Source: Azotobacter chroococcum (lineage in GTDB: Bacteria > Pseudomonadota > Gammaproteobacteria > Pseudomonadales > Pseudomonadaceae). Taken from it: a stretch of 64,000 nt of DNA. Position numbers and translations under genes: made by a program. The notes under the pieces are model-generated. The model made no database searches. It worked only from the letters and a program-made list of their open reading frames with translations, and was not told the origin of the DNA. The stretch lies in contig NZ_SMMU01000013.1 in assembly GCF_004339665.1 (NCBI RefSeq), positions 62,001 to 126,000 of the forward strand, read 5' to 3'. This document shows, piece by piece, positions 47,141-56,198 of the stretch (position 1 is the first letter of the stretch; each line of letters starts with the position of its first letter).

Positions 47141-47793
47141 TCAGCGCGGGCCGATTTCCCGGTGCAGGGCGGCGAGGCTGCGCTGGTGGGCGAGTTCGGC
47201 CGCGGCCTGATCGTAGTGCCGGCTGCCTGTGCGGGCGAAGGCGTGTTCGCAGCCGGGGTAGCTGTACAGCTCGATATTGGGTCTGCCGCCCAGGCCTGCC
47301 AGGATCGCGGCGCGGGCCTCGGCGATGTGCAGCACCAGCCGGCCGCGGATGCCGGCGGCCTCGTCCAGCAGATGTTCGATGCCGACCCCGTAGTAGCCGA
47401 CGGCGCAGGCGACGTCGCTGCGGGCGGCCGTCAGATAGGCGAGCCGGCCGCCGCGTCCACCTCGGGCATCCGGCGCGTCGCCTCAAGGGTGGCGACGATG
47501 TCCGCGATGCCCTTGTCGACGTCGAACCGGCCGAAGAGGGCGAAGGCCTTTTCCCGGTCGGCTCCCGCGTAGCCCAGCTCGACGCAGGCCTCGAGGCGCC
47601 AGAACAGGTCGGGGGCAATGGCGACGTAGCCTTCCGCAGCATAGCGGTCGGCCACGGCGCGAATGTTGGCGTTGACGCCGAAGATTTCCTGTCCGATGAC
47701 CACGGCCGGGCTGTGGCCGCCCGGCGGCAGTGCGACATAGGCCGTGAAGCGGCCGCTGCCATCGCCGGCTTCGATCTGCAGGGTGAAACCCAT
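47141..47793 (-). pseudogene. dienelactone hydrolase family pseudogene
   Basis: The first part is normal: MGFTLQIEAGDGSGRFTAYV, VVIGQEIFGVNANIRAVADR and VAIAPDLFWRLE. After RRMPEVDAA the frame breaks at about 47443-47457. The sequence resumes in another frame as GRLAYLTAARSDVACAVGYYG, missing the usual segment with the nucleophile Cys (GYCLGG type). Further on, HIAEARAAILAGLGG lacks about ten residues that normally carry the catalytic Asp. The His (PGCEHAFAR) remains. Three lesions make a dead gene far more likely than a sequencing error. It stands directly beyond the CRISPR remnants. Confidence 0.85.
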
Positions 47794-47939
47794 GGTTGCT
47801 CTCCTTCTCCCGGGCTGCCCAAGTTCGATGCCTGTCATGGTGCCCGGCCGCCGGCCGACGGGAAAGCTTCCTGATGCCACGCCAGCAGGGAGAGGAGGGG
47901 AAAGGCCTGTTCCGTTCTTCCTTATATAGAGATGGAGTG

Positions 47940-47953
47940 GAACCGCCCCGGGA
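47940..47953. other. 14-base match to the end of the IS3-family element
   Basis: GAACCGCCCCGGGA here is identical to positions 2-15 of the terminal repeat of the IS at 61213-62522. No transposase sequence adjoins it, so it may be a leftover end or a chance match. The rest of the gap between 47794 and 48148 holds an AT-richer stretch around 48030-48075 (probable promoter) and no recognisable gene. Confidence 0.35.
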
Positions 47954-48148
47954 CGACAGTCTGCCATGCGCAGGTTACAGCCCGGTGTAGAGGCATTGCC
48001 GGGGGCTAGCGGAAAGTTCCCCGGGCATGAAATATTTTTTCCAATGAAATCAGTTTGCAACAAAGCGTTGCCAAGATTCCGCCCCATTCCAGCGATACGC
48101 CAAACACTCGTGTGTTTTTCAAAGTTCGATGAAAAGGGGAAATCCTTG

Positions 48149-48274
48149 ATGATCCGCAAGCACTTCGCCGGTAGTGTCGCCAGCGCCCCGGCGCTGGGCG
48201 TCTCGGCCCAGGCTTTTGCAGGTACCGTCGTGTCCGTCAGCGCTGTCGAAACCAAGATTGGGGAGATCGTCTGA
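48149..48274 (+). pseudogene. signal-peptide stub, possibly of an OprP/OprO-type porin
   Basis: A 41-codon frame starts MIRKHFAGSVASAPALGVSA and goes on QAFAGTVVSVSAVETKIG. It has the shape of a signal peptide followed by only about 16 residues. The AQAFAGTV...KTKGG pattern recalls the start of the phosphate/polyphosphate porins OprP and OprO, from memory. A GGGGAAA ribosome site is present. The stop overlaps the start of the OprD-like gene (TGATG). It may be a remnant, or a short leader peptide that couples translation. Confidence 0.4.
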
Positions 48275-49623
48275 TGAGCCGGGAAAAGCGCGCAATGAAC
48301 AGGAAGTCCACGCTGACCCTGGCCGTGGTGGCCGGCACCCTGGGGCTGCCGATGACGGTGCAGGAGGCGGCGGCCGCGTTCATCGAGGACAGCAAGGCCA
48401 ATCTGACCTTCAAGAACTTCTACATCAACCAGGACGACCGCGACCAGGATCGCCCCCGCTCGGAAGAGTGGGGCCAGGGCTTCCTCTTCGAGTTCAAGTC
48501 CGGCTTCACCGAGGGCCCCGTCGGCTTCGGTCTGGACCTGATCGCCCAGGAAGGCATCCGTCTGGATGGCGGCGGTCGCGCCGGCAAGGCGGACATCGAC
48601 CGTTCGCCGGGCTCGGTGTTCCCGCTGGAAAGCAACGGCAAGGGCAAGACCGAATTCGGCCGGGTCAACGCCACCGGCAAGATGCGCATCTCCGAAACCG
48701 TGGCCGAACTGGGCGTCCTGCGTCCCAAGCTGCCGGTGGTGGTCAGCAACGATGGCCGTCTGCTGCCGCAGCTCTACCATGGTGCGCAGATCACCTCCAA
48801 GGAGATCAAGGATCTGACCCTGGTCGCCGGTAAGCTCGAGCACTCGACCGAGCGTAACTCCAGCGACAGCTACGGCCTGTCGATCGCCGGTGCCAACAAC
48901 CTTGCGACCGGTAAGTTCAGCAACAAGTTCTACTATGGCGGCGCTGACTACAAGCTCACCAAGGACCTGATGCTGCAGTATTACTTCGGCAATCTGGAAG
49001 ACTTCTACGAGCAGCACTTCTTCGGTCTGGTGCACAACTGGGCGCTGCCGGTTGGCGCGCTGAAGAGCGATCTGCGCTACTGGAACAGCGACTCTGCCGG
49101 CGCGAACTCGCGCGCTTCCGGGCGTGCCGAGGGTTACCGGAGCGCCGGCTACTGGAGTGCCGGCGATCCCGACCGCGGCGAGGTCGACAACAACGCCTGG
49201 AGCGCCCTGTTCACCTATACCTTGGGTGGCCACGAACTGAAGGCGGGTTACCAGAAGCTCACCGGCGACAGCGACTTCCCGGTCCTCAACCAGGGTGGTC
49301 ATTCCGTTCCGCTGATCACCGATGCCACGGTGGAGAAGTTCACCCGTGCCGGCGAGCAAACCTGGCTGGCCGGCTATGCCTATGACTTCGCCAAGGTCGG
49401 CGTGCCGGGGCTGAAGACCAGTCTGGTGTACTTCAGCGGCGACGACATCGATACCAACAACAGCGAAAAGGAAGAGTGGGAGCGCGATTTCCGCGTGGAC
49501 TACGTGCTTCAGGAAGGCACCTTCAAGGGTCTTGGCCTGACCTGGCGTAACTCGATGGTGCGCGGCGTGCGCGAGCGCGACGACAACCGCCTGTACGTCA
49601 CCTATACGCTGCCGCTGCTCTAA
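48274..49623 (+). CDS. OprD-family outer-membrane porin
   Basis: A 449-residue outer-membrane protein. It has an N-terminal signal sequence with an AAA cleavage region, then the OprD hallmark start of the mature chain (FIEDSKANLTFKNFYINQDDR), GRVNATGKMRISETVAELG, VLRPKLPVVVSNDGRLLPQ and alternating amphipathic strands ending YVTYTLPLL with a C-terminal aromatic/Leu finish. Members take up amino acids or organic acids. The ATG at 48274 has GGGAGA seven bases upstream; an ATG at 48295 would also keep the signal peptide. Substrate specificity is not inferable. Confidence 0.9.
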   Translation: MSREKRAMNRKSTLTLAVVAGTLGLPMTVQEAAAAFIEDSKANLTFKNFYINQDDRDQDRPRSEEWGQGFLFEFKSGFTEGPVGFGLDLIAQEGIRLDGGGRAGKADIDRSPGSVFPLESNGKGKTEFGRVNATGKMRISETVAELGVLRPKLPVVVSNDGRLLPQLYHGAQITSKEIKDLTLVAGKLEHSTERNSSDSYGLSIAGANNLATGKFSNKFYYGGADYKLTKDLMLQYYFGNLEDFYEQHFFGLVHNWALPVGALKSDLRYWNSDSAGANSRASGRAEGYRSAGYWSAGDPDRGEVDNNAWSALFTYTLGGHELKAGYQKLTGDSDFPVLNQGGHSVPLITDATVEKFTRAGEQTWLAGYAYDFAKVGVPGLKTSLVYFSGDDIDTNNSEKEEWERDFRVDYVLQEGTFKGLGLTWRNSMVRGVRERDDNRLYVTYTLPLL

Positions 49624-49689
49624 GCCCTCTGTCGGGACGGGTTCGTACCCGTTCCATGGGCCATCCGCTTGTTTCATCCGGTGTAATTT

Positions 49690-49714
49690 GCCCCGCCTCG
49701 GCGGGGCTTTTTTT
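49690..49714 (+). terminator. Rho-independent terminator after the porin gene
   Basis: GCCCCGC pairs with GCGGGGC around a short CTCG-type loop and is followed by seven T. It lies 66 bases after the porin stop and 28 bases before the next gene. Confidence 0.85.
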
Positions 49715-49742
49715 CGTCCGTCCGAAGGGGCAGACTGCGGCC

Positions 49743-50867
49743 ATGCCGATCATCGTCCTTTCCCGCCTGTCCGATCTCCCTGCCAGCGACTGGGACGCCC
49801 TGCTGCCGGGGGCTCAGCCCTTTCTGCGGCATGCCTTTCTCGCCACCCTGGAGGACAGCGGCAGCATCGGCGGACGCAGCGGCTGGCAACCGGTGCACCG
49901 GCTGTTCCGCGACGATGCGGGCCGGCTGCTGGCGGCGCTGCCGGCCTACGTGAAGAGCCATTCCTACGGCGAATACGTGTTCGACTGGGGCTGGGCCGAC
50001 GCCTGCCAGCGGGCCGGGATCGACTACTACCCCAAGCTGCTCTGCGCGGTGCCCTTCACCCCGGTCGGCGGCGCACGCCTGCTCGGCGAGGCGGAGGCGG
50101 CCGGCGCACTGCTTGACGCCCTGACCGGCGAGTTGCGCGAGCAGGGGTTGTCCGGTCTGCACGTGAACTTCACCGATCCGCCGGCCGATGCCTTGCTGGC
50201 CGGCCGGGAAGGCTGGCTGCAGCGGCTCGGCTGCCAGTTCCAGTGGTTCAACCGCGATTATCGGGACTTCCAGGACTTTCTCGATGCGCTGGCCTCGCGC
50301 AAGCGCAAGCAGCTGCGCAAGGAGCGCGAGCAGGTGGCGGGACAGGGCATCGAGTTCGACTGGCGCGAGGGGCACCAGCTCGACGAGGCCGAATGGGACT
50401 TCGTGCACGCCTGCTATGCCAACACCTACCGGGTGCGCGGCCAGGCGCCCTATCTGACGCGCAGCTTCTTCAGCCTGCTGGCCGAGCGCATGCCCGAGAC
50501 GATCCGTGTGGTACTGGCCCGCCGGGCTGGCCGGCCGCTGGCGATGGCCTTCAGCCTGGTCGGCGGCGACAGCCTGTATGGGCGCTACTGGGGCTGTCTC
50601 GCCGAGTTCGACCGGCTGCACTTCGAGACCTGTTTCTACCAGGGCATCGACTACGCCCTGGCCCACGGGCTCCGGCGCTTCGACGCCGGCGCCCAGGGCG
50701 AGCACAAGCTGGTCCGCGGTTTCGAGCCGGTGATCACCCGCTCCTGGCATTACCTGCTGCATCCGGGGCTGCGCCGGGCAGTGGCGGAGTTTCTGCGGGA
50801 CGAGGAGGCCGGGGTGCTGGCCTATGCGGACGAGGCGCGGGGGCAGTTGCCTTACCGGCGGGGATAG
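49743..50867 (+). CDS. GNAT-like/DUF482 family protein
   Basis: A 374-residue cytoplasmic protein of the COG3146/DUF482 type, with two GNAT-like halves resembling FemAB aminoacyltransferases. Visible blocks are PFLRHAFLATLEDSGSIG near residue 30, SYGEYVFDWGWADACQRAGI, YYPKLLCAVPFTPVGG, SRKRKQLRKEREQV and LYGRYWGCLAEFDRLHFETC followed by FDAGAQGEHKLVRGFEP. The family is often labelled peptidoglycan biosynthesis/recognition, without direct proof. The start at 49743 is 28 bases after the porin terminator. Confidence 0.85.
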   Translation: MPIIVLSRLSDLPASDWDALLPGAQPFLRHAFLATLEDSGSIGGRSGWQPVHRLFRDDAGRLLAALPAYVKSHSYGEYVFDWGWADACQRAGIDYYPKLLCAVPFTPVGGARLLGEAEAAGALLDALTGELREQGLSGLHVNFTDPPADALLAGREGWLQRLGCQFQWFNRDYRDFQDFLDALASRKRKQLRKEREQVAGQGIEFDWREGHQLDEAEWDFVHACYANTYRVRGQAPYLTRSFFSLLAERMPETIRVVLARRAGRPLAMAFSLVGGDSLYGRYWGCLAEFDRLHFETCFYQGIDYALAHGLRRFDAGAQGEHKLVRGFEPVITRSWHYLLHPGLRRAVAEFLRDEEAGVLAYADEARGQLPYRRG

Positions 50868-50889
50868 GGTGAGGCCGGCGGCCTCACCC
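50867..50889. terminator. hairpin between convergent GNAT-like and PPIase genes
   Basis: GGGTGAGGCC and GGCCTCACCC form a perfect ten-base stem with a three-base loop. It starts on the last base of the GNAT-like stop codon and lies 23 bases from the PPIase stop. There is no T run. Confidence 0.55.
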
Positions 50890-50912
50890 GGTTCGGCGGG
50901 TGTCGCGAAAGG

Positions 50913-51467
50913 TCAGAGCTTCTTCGCCGACTTGATCAGCACCGGCTCGCGCGGCACGTTCTGCTGCATGCCCCGCGAGCCGGTCGGCACCTGGGCGATC
51001 TGGTCGACCACCTCCATGCCGCGCACCACCTTGCCGAACACCGCATAGCCGAAGTCGCGCGCGCCGTGGTCGAGGAAGGCGTTGTCCTTGTGGTTGATGA
51101 AGAACTGGCTGTTCGCCGAGTTCACCGCCTGGGTGCGCGCCATGGCCAGGGTGCCGCGCACGTTGTGCAGGCCGTTGTCGGCCTCGTTCTTGATCGGCGG
51201 CTGGGTGGGCTTCTGCTTCATGTCGGCGTCGAAGCCGCCGCCCTGGATCATGAAGCCGGGGATGACCCGGTGGAAGACGGTGCCGTTGTAGAACCCCGAA
51301 TCCACATAGGCGAGGAAGTTCTTCACGCTGATCGGCGCCTTCTCGGCTTCCAGTTCGATTTCGATTTCGCCGAGGCTGGTATCCAGCAGGACGTGGGGCT
51401 TTTCTGCGGCCAGCAGGTTGGCGGCGAACAGCAGGGTACCGGCGGCAAGGGCGAGTTTTTTCAGCAT
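50913..51467 (-). CDS. ppiA: periplasmic peptidyl-prolyl cis-trans isomerase, cyclophilin type
   Basis: A 184-residue cyclophilin with a signal peptide ([18 protein letters not shown]). Active-site features are the Arg in [20 protein letters not shown] and [10 protein letters not shown]. The expected Trp or His pocket position is replaced by [10 protein letters not shown], as in bacterial PpiA. It helps fold exported proteins by flipping prolyl bonds. The start at 51467 is the Met before the signal peptide. Upstream residues in the frame are not coding-like. Confidence 0.92.
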   Translation of the reverse strand: MLKKLALAAGTLLFAANLLAAEKPHVLLDTSLGEIEIELEAEKAPISVKNFLAYVDSGFYNGTVFHRVIPGFMIQGGGFDADMKQKPTQPPIKNEADNGLHNVRGTLAMARTQAVNSANSQFFINHKDNAFLDHGARDFGYAVFGKVVRGMEVVDQIAQVPTGSRGMQQNVPREPVLIKSAKKL

Positions 51468-51552
51468 GTGGAGCTTTCCTTGTGGTTCTACAAAGGGTGG
51501 CTTGCTAGACCGGTGCGCCGACGGAGCGTTCCCGGCTCCTGGGATGATAGCT

Positions 51553-52479
51553 TCAGGCGCCGGGCAGGGGCGCGGCGAAGGGCGCATCCAGCGGCGCGCT
51601 GTCGAAAGTCTTGATCAGCTCCACAAGAATCTGCGTGGCCGGGCCGAGGGGCTTGTCCTTGTCGGCGTAGAGCTGGAAGCGCGGCCGGTGGGTGCTCCCT
51701 TCTTCCAGCGGCAGGGGCTTGAGCAGGCCTTCGGCGAGTTCGCGGCCGATCAGGTGGCAGGGCAGCCAGGCGAAGCCCAGGCCGTTGCCGACGAAGGTCG
51801 CCGCGGTGGCCAGGCTGCCCACAGTCCAGCGCTGCTCGGCGCCGAGCCAGCCGACATCGCGCGGCTGCTGGCGGCCGGTGTCGCGGATCACCACCTGCAT
51901 CTGGCTTTCCAGGTCGGCTGCAACCAGGGTGCGCTGCAGGCGATGCAGCGGATGGTCGGGATGGGCGACGGCGACGAATTCCACCTCGCTCAGCGCGCTG
52001 CCCAGGTAGCCGGGAATGCTCAGGCTGGAGATCGCCAGGTCGGCAGCGCCTTCCAGCAGTACTTCCTCGACGCCGGAGAGCACTTCCTCGCGCAGGCGCA
52101 CACGGCAGCCGCGGCTCTGCGGCATGAAGGCGGTCAGCGCGCGGACCAGGCGCAGGGTCGGGTAGGCGGCGTCGACTACCAGACGCACTTCGGCCTCCCA
52201 GCCTTGTTCCATGTGATGGGCGAGGTCTTCCAGCTGGCTGGCCTGCTTGACCAGCTGCCGCGAGCGGCGCAGCAGAACGGCGCCGGCCTCGGTCAGCACC
52301 GCCTTGCGCCCCTCGATGCGCAGAAGCGGCACGCCGAGCTGCTCCTGCATGCGCGCGACCGTGTAGCTGACCGAGGACTGCGAACGGTGCAGCACCTCGG
52401 CGGCCTGGGCGAAGCCGCCGTGATCGACCACCGCCTGCAGGGTGCGCCATTGGTCCAGGGTGACGCGGGGGGCTTTCAT
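51553..52479 (-). CDS. LysR-family transcriptional regulator
   Basis: A 308-residue regulator. The helix-turn-helix lies at about residues 18-60 ([28 protein letters not shown]). The effector-binding domain spans 90-295 with ADLAISSL and [12 protein letters not shown]. The start at 52479 follows AGAGGA. It is divergent from the azoreductase gene, the normal arrangement for a LysR protein and its target, but a REPIN lies in the shared control region. The ligand is unknown. Confidence 0.9.
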   Translation of the reverse strand: MKAPRVTLDQWRTLQAVVDHGGFAQAAEVLHRSQSSVSYTVARMQEQLGVPLLRIEGRKAVLTEAGAVLLRRSRQLVKQASQLEDLAHHMEQGWEAEVRLVVDAAYPTLRLVRALTAFMPQSRGCRVRLREEVLSGVEEVLLEGAADLAISSLSIPGYLGSALSEVEFVAVAHPDHPLHRLQRTLVAADLESQMQVVIRDTGRQQPRDVGWLGAEQRWTVGSLATAATFVGNGLGFAWLPCHLIGRELAEGLLKPLPLEEGSTHRPRFQLYADKDKPLGPATQILVELIKTFDSAPLDAPFAAPLPGA

Positions 52480-52505
52480 GGGGATTTCCTCTGCCTTGTC
52501 ATCCC

Positions 52506-52560
52506 GTAGGAGCCAGCTTGCTGGCGATACATGGTTGATCGCCAGCAAGCTGGCTCCTAC
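52506..52560. repeat. REPIN: two inverted Pseudomonas-type REP sequences
   Basis: A 23-base sequence starting GTAGGAGCCAGCTTGCTGGC (52506-52528) is repeated exactly inverted at 52538-52560, with a nine-base loop. The unit resembles the common pseudomonad REP (TAGGAGC...GCTTGCT...GCGA form), which is spread by RAYT transposases. It folds into a 23-base-pair hairpin in either strand and sits between divergent genes. Confidence 0.88.
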
Positions 52561-52688
52561 AGGGGGGCTGTCGTGTCTGGAGTAGGTATCGATTTTATCG
52601 ATGATTCAGAGCGGGTTTTTGCGCTTTTTTATCGGTCTGTTCCTTTCTACCCTGTCTCCATCGACCCGCACAACCCAAGGAGAATCCC

Positions 52689-53288
52689 ATGTCCCGTGTT
52701 CTGGTCATCGAAAGCAGCGCCCGCAAGGAAGGTTCGGTTTCCCGCCAGCTCACCGCCGAGTTCCTCGCCAACTGGAGGGCGGCGCACCCGGACGACGAGA
52801 TCGTCGTGCGCGATCTGGCGAACGAGCCGGTGCCGCATCTGGACATCGAGCTGCTGGGCGGCTGGACCAAGCCCGCCGGGCAGCAGAGCGAGGCGGAGCA
52901 GGCGGCGCTGGCGCGTTCCGAGCAACTGACCGGGGAACTGCTCGGCGCCGATGTGCTGGTGCTCGCCGCGCCCATGTACAACTTCGCCATTCCCAGCACC
53001 CTGAAGGCCTGGCTCGACCACGTGCTGCGCGCCGGGGTGACCTTCAAGTACACCGAAAACGGGCCGCAGGGTCTGCTGACCGGCAAGCGCGCCTTCGTGC
53101 TGACCGCCCGCGGCGGCATCTATTCGGGCAGTCCCCTGGATCACCAGGAGCCCTACCTGCGCCAGGCGCTGGGGTTCATCGGCATCCACGACGTCAGCTT
53201 CATCCACGCCGAAGGGCTGAACATGGGCGGCGATTTTCTGCAGAAGGGCCTGGCCCGGGCCAAGGAGAAGCTGGCCGGGGTGGCCTGA
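52689..53288 (+). CDS. azoR: FMN-dependent NADH-azoreductase
   Basis: A 199-residue flavodoxin-like enzyme. The phosphate loop is IESSARKEGSVSRQ near residues 7-20. The flavin-contact stretch PMYNFAIPSTLKAWLDHV lies near 95-112, and LTARGGIYS follows. These are AzoR signatures. The family reduces azo bonds and quinones with NADH and may serve thiol or quinone stress. It is divergent from a LysR gene that may regulate it. A CCCGCCGG/CCGGCGGG palindrome follows the stop. Confidence 0.92.
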   Translation: MSRVLVIESSARKEGSVSRQLTAEFLANWRAAHPDDEIVVRDLANEPVPHLDIELLGGWTKPAGQQSEAEQAALARSEQLTGELLGADVLVLAAPMYNFAIPSTLKAWLDHVLRAGVTFKYTENGPQGLLTGKRAFVLTARGGIYSGSPLDHQEPYLRQALGFIGIHDVSFIHAEGLNMGGDFLQKGLARAKEKLAGVA

Positions 53289-53315
53289 CTCCCCGCCGGG
53301 CCGGCGGGTGGCGGC

Positions 53316-53729
53316 TCAGTGGAGCACGTCGTGGAGGACTTCGTAGATCAGTCCGGTGGCGAGGGTCACCAGCACCACGTCGGTGCCCGCCTGGCGCCAC
53401 TCGTAGCCGTCGTAGCGGGGCAGCTGGCTGGTCAGGCGGCTGTCGAAGTTCCTGGCGATGCCGGGCGGCAGCGGCTTGCCGCGGGCCAGTTGCTTGCGAA
53501 TACCGGGCGGCAGCGGCTGGGCATCGCCGATCAGCCGGCGGTTCTCGCCGAGCACGATGCGTACCTGGCCGATGTCGATGGTGGGGGCTTGCACCCTGAC
53601 CGACAGGTCGCTGTCGCCGTGATGATGATTGCCTTGATGGTGTCCCTTGTCCGCGGGAGGGGCGCTGTGGGCGGCGGCGGCGAAGGTCAGGCTGGCGGCG
53701 ACCGCCAGCAGGCGGGAAGTCTTGCGCAT
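53316..53729 (-). CDS. CigR-like exported protein
   Basis: A 137-residue exported protein with a signal peptide (RLLAVAASLTFAAAAHSA), a His-rich linker (GHHQGNHHHGD), then a duplicated LPPGIRKQLARGKPLPPGIA-type repeat and the ending VLVTLATGLIYEVLHDVL. This arrangement matches the RcnB/CigR-like group; the Salmonella member CigR has been described as an anti-virulence factor. Its role here is unknown. It is convergent with azoR, with 27 bases between stops. Confidence 0.75.
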   Translation of the reverse strand: MRKTSRLLAVAASLTFAAAAHSAPPADKGHHQGNHHHGDSDLSVRVQAPTIDIGQVRIVLGENRRLIGDAQPLPPGIRKQLARGKPLPPGIARNFDSRLTSQLPRYDGYEWRQAGTDVVLVTLATGLIYEVLHDVLH

Positions 53730-53906
53730 GTCGTGTTGCTCTCGTGGGCGCCAAGGGGCGCAGTGCCAGCCATTGCAGCCAGGGCGCCGCTGCGCCGTCA
53801 AGCTGGCCATCCGAAGCTGCGCAACATTTCGCACTCCGGACGGGTGTTCCGCCGCGAGTCACGCTAGGCTATGCAGCCGTTTCATCCGTCCGATCGAGGT
53901 AGCCCC

Positions 53907-55226
<1,320 letters not shown>

Positions 55227-55233
55227 GTTCGCC

Positions 55234-56196
55234 TCACGCCCGCTGCAGGTAATGCACGCTGAACAGCGCCTGCGGGTCGGTCCACAGGGCCAGGGCGCAA
55301 AAGCCGGCGCGGCCGGCCAGGGCACGGAAGCTCTCGGCGCTGTACTTGTAGGAGTTCTCGGTGTGCAGGCTTTCACCGGCGGTGAAGTGGAAGCGCTCGC
55401 CCTCGATCTCCACGTCCTGCGCACGGTCACTGACCAGATGCATCTCGATCCGCGAGTCGGCCTGGTTGAAGAAGGCGCGGTGGACGAAGGTGCCCGGCTC
55501 GATGTCGCTGTCCAGCTCGCGGCGGATGCGCTCCAGCAGGTTCAGGTTGAAGGCTGCGGTGACCCCGGCCCGGTCGTTGTAGGCCGCCTCCAGTACTTCC
55601 CGGTCCTTCAGCAGATCGACGCCGATCAGCAGGCCGCCTCCCTCCGGCAGCAGCTCGTGGAGGTTGGCGAGAAAGGCCTGGGCTTCCTCGGGATCGAAGT
55701 TGCCGATGCTGGAGCCGGGAAAGAAGGCCAGCGGGTGTTCGCCGCCGAAGCCGTCCGGCAGGCTCATCGGCCGGGAGAAGTCGGCGCAGGCGGCATGCAC
55801 CTCCAGCCAGGGATAGTCGGCCGCCAGGCGCTGGGTGCTGGTGCGCAGGAAGTCCTCTGAAATGTCGATACCCAGGTAGCTGGCGGGGTGCATGGCTTCC
55901 AGCAGCAGGCGCACCTTGCGGCTCGCGCCGCTGCCCAGCTCCACCAGACTGGCGTCCTGACCGGCGATCTCGGCGATGTCGTGGGCGGCGTGGGCGAGGA
56001 TCAGTTCCTCGGTACGCGTCGGGTAGTACTCGGGCTGCCGGCAGATCTGTTCGAACAGTTCGGAGCCGCGGCGATCGTAGAAAAGCTTCGGTGGCGTCGT
56101 CTTGGGTCGTTCGGCGAAGCCGGCGAGTACTTCCTCGCGCAGGGAGCGACCGGCAGCCTGCGGGCGCTGATCATGAAAATGGACGGAAAGGGGCAC
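55234..56196 (-). CDS. egtD: L-histidine N-alpha-methyltransferase EgtD
   Basis: A 320-residue SAM-dependent enzyme that trimethylates histidine to hercynine, the first step to ergothioneine. The amino end has LREEVLAGFAERPKTTPPKLFYDRRGSELFE. The SAM loop is LVELGSGASRKVRLLL, and SSIGNF and the tyrosine-bearing FNLNLLERIRREL follow. The start is a GTG at 56196, seven bases after AAGGAGG; that ribosome site is built from the last codons of egtB, so translation is coupled. It is the second gene of the pair. Confidence 0.9.
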   Translation of the reverse strand: MPLSVHFHDQRPQAAGRSLREEVLAGFAERPKTTPPKLFYDRRGSELFEQICRQPEYYPTRTEELILAHAAHDIAEIAGQDASLVELGSGASRKVRLLLEAMHPASYLGIDISEDFLRTSTQRLAADYPWLEVHAACADFSRPMSLPDGFGGEHPLAFFPGSSIGNFDPEEAQAFLANLHELLPEGGGLLIGVDLLKDREVLEAAYNDRAGVTAAFNLNLLERIRRELDSDIEPGTFVHRAFFNQADSRIEMHLVSDRAQDVEIEGERFHFTAGESLHTENSYKYSAESFRALAGRAGFCALALWTDPQALFSVHYLQRA

Positions 56197-56198
56197 GC

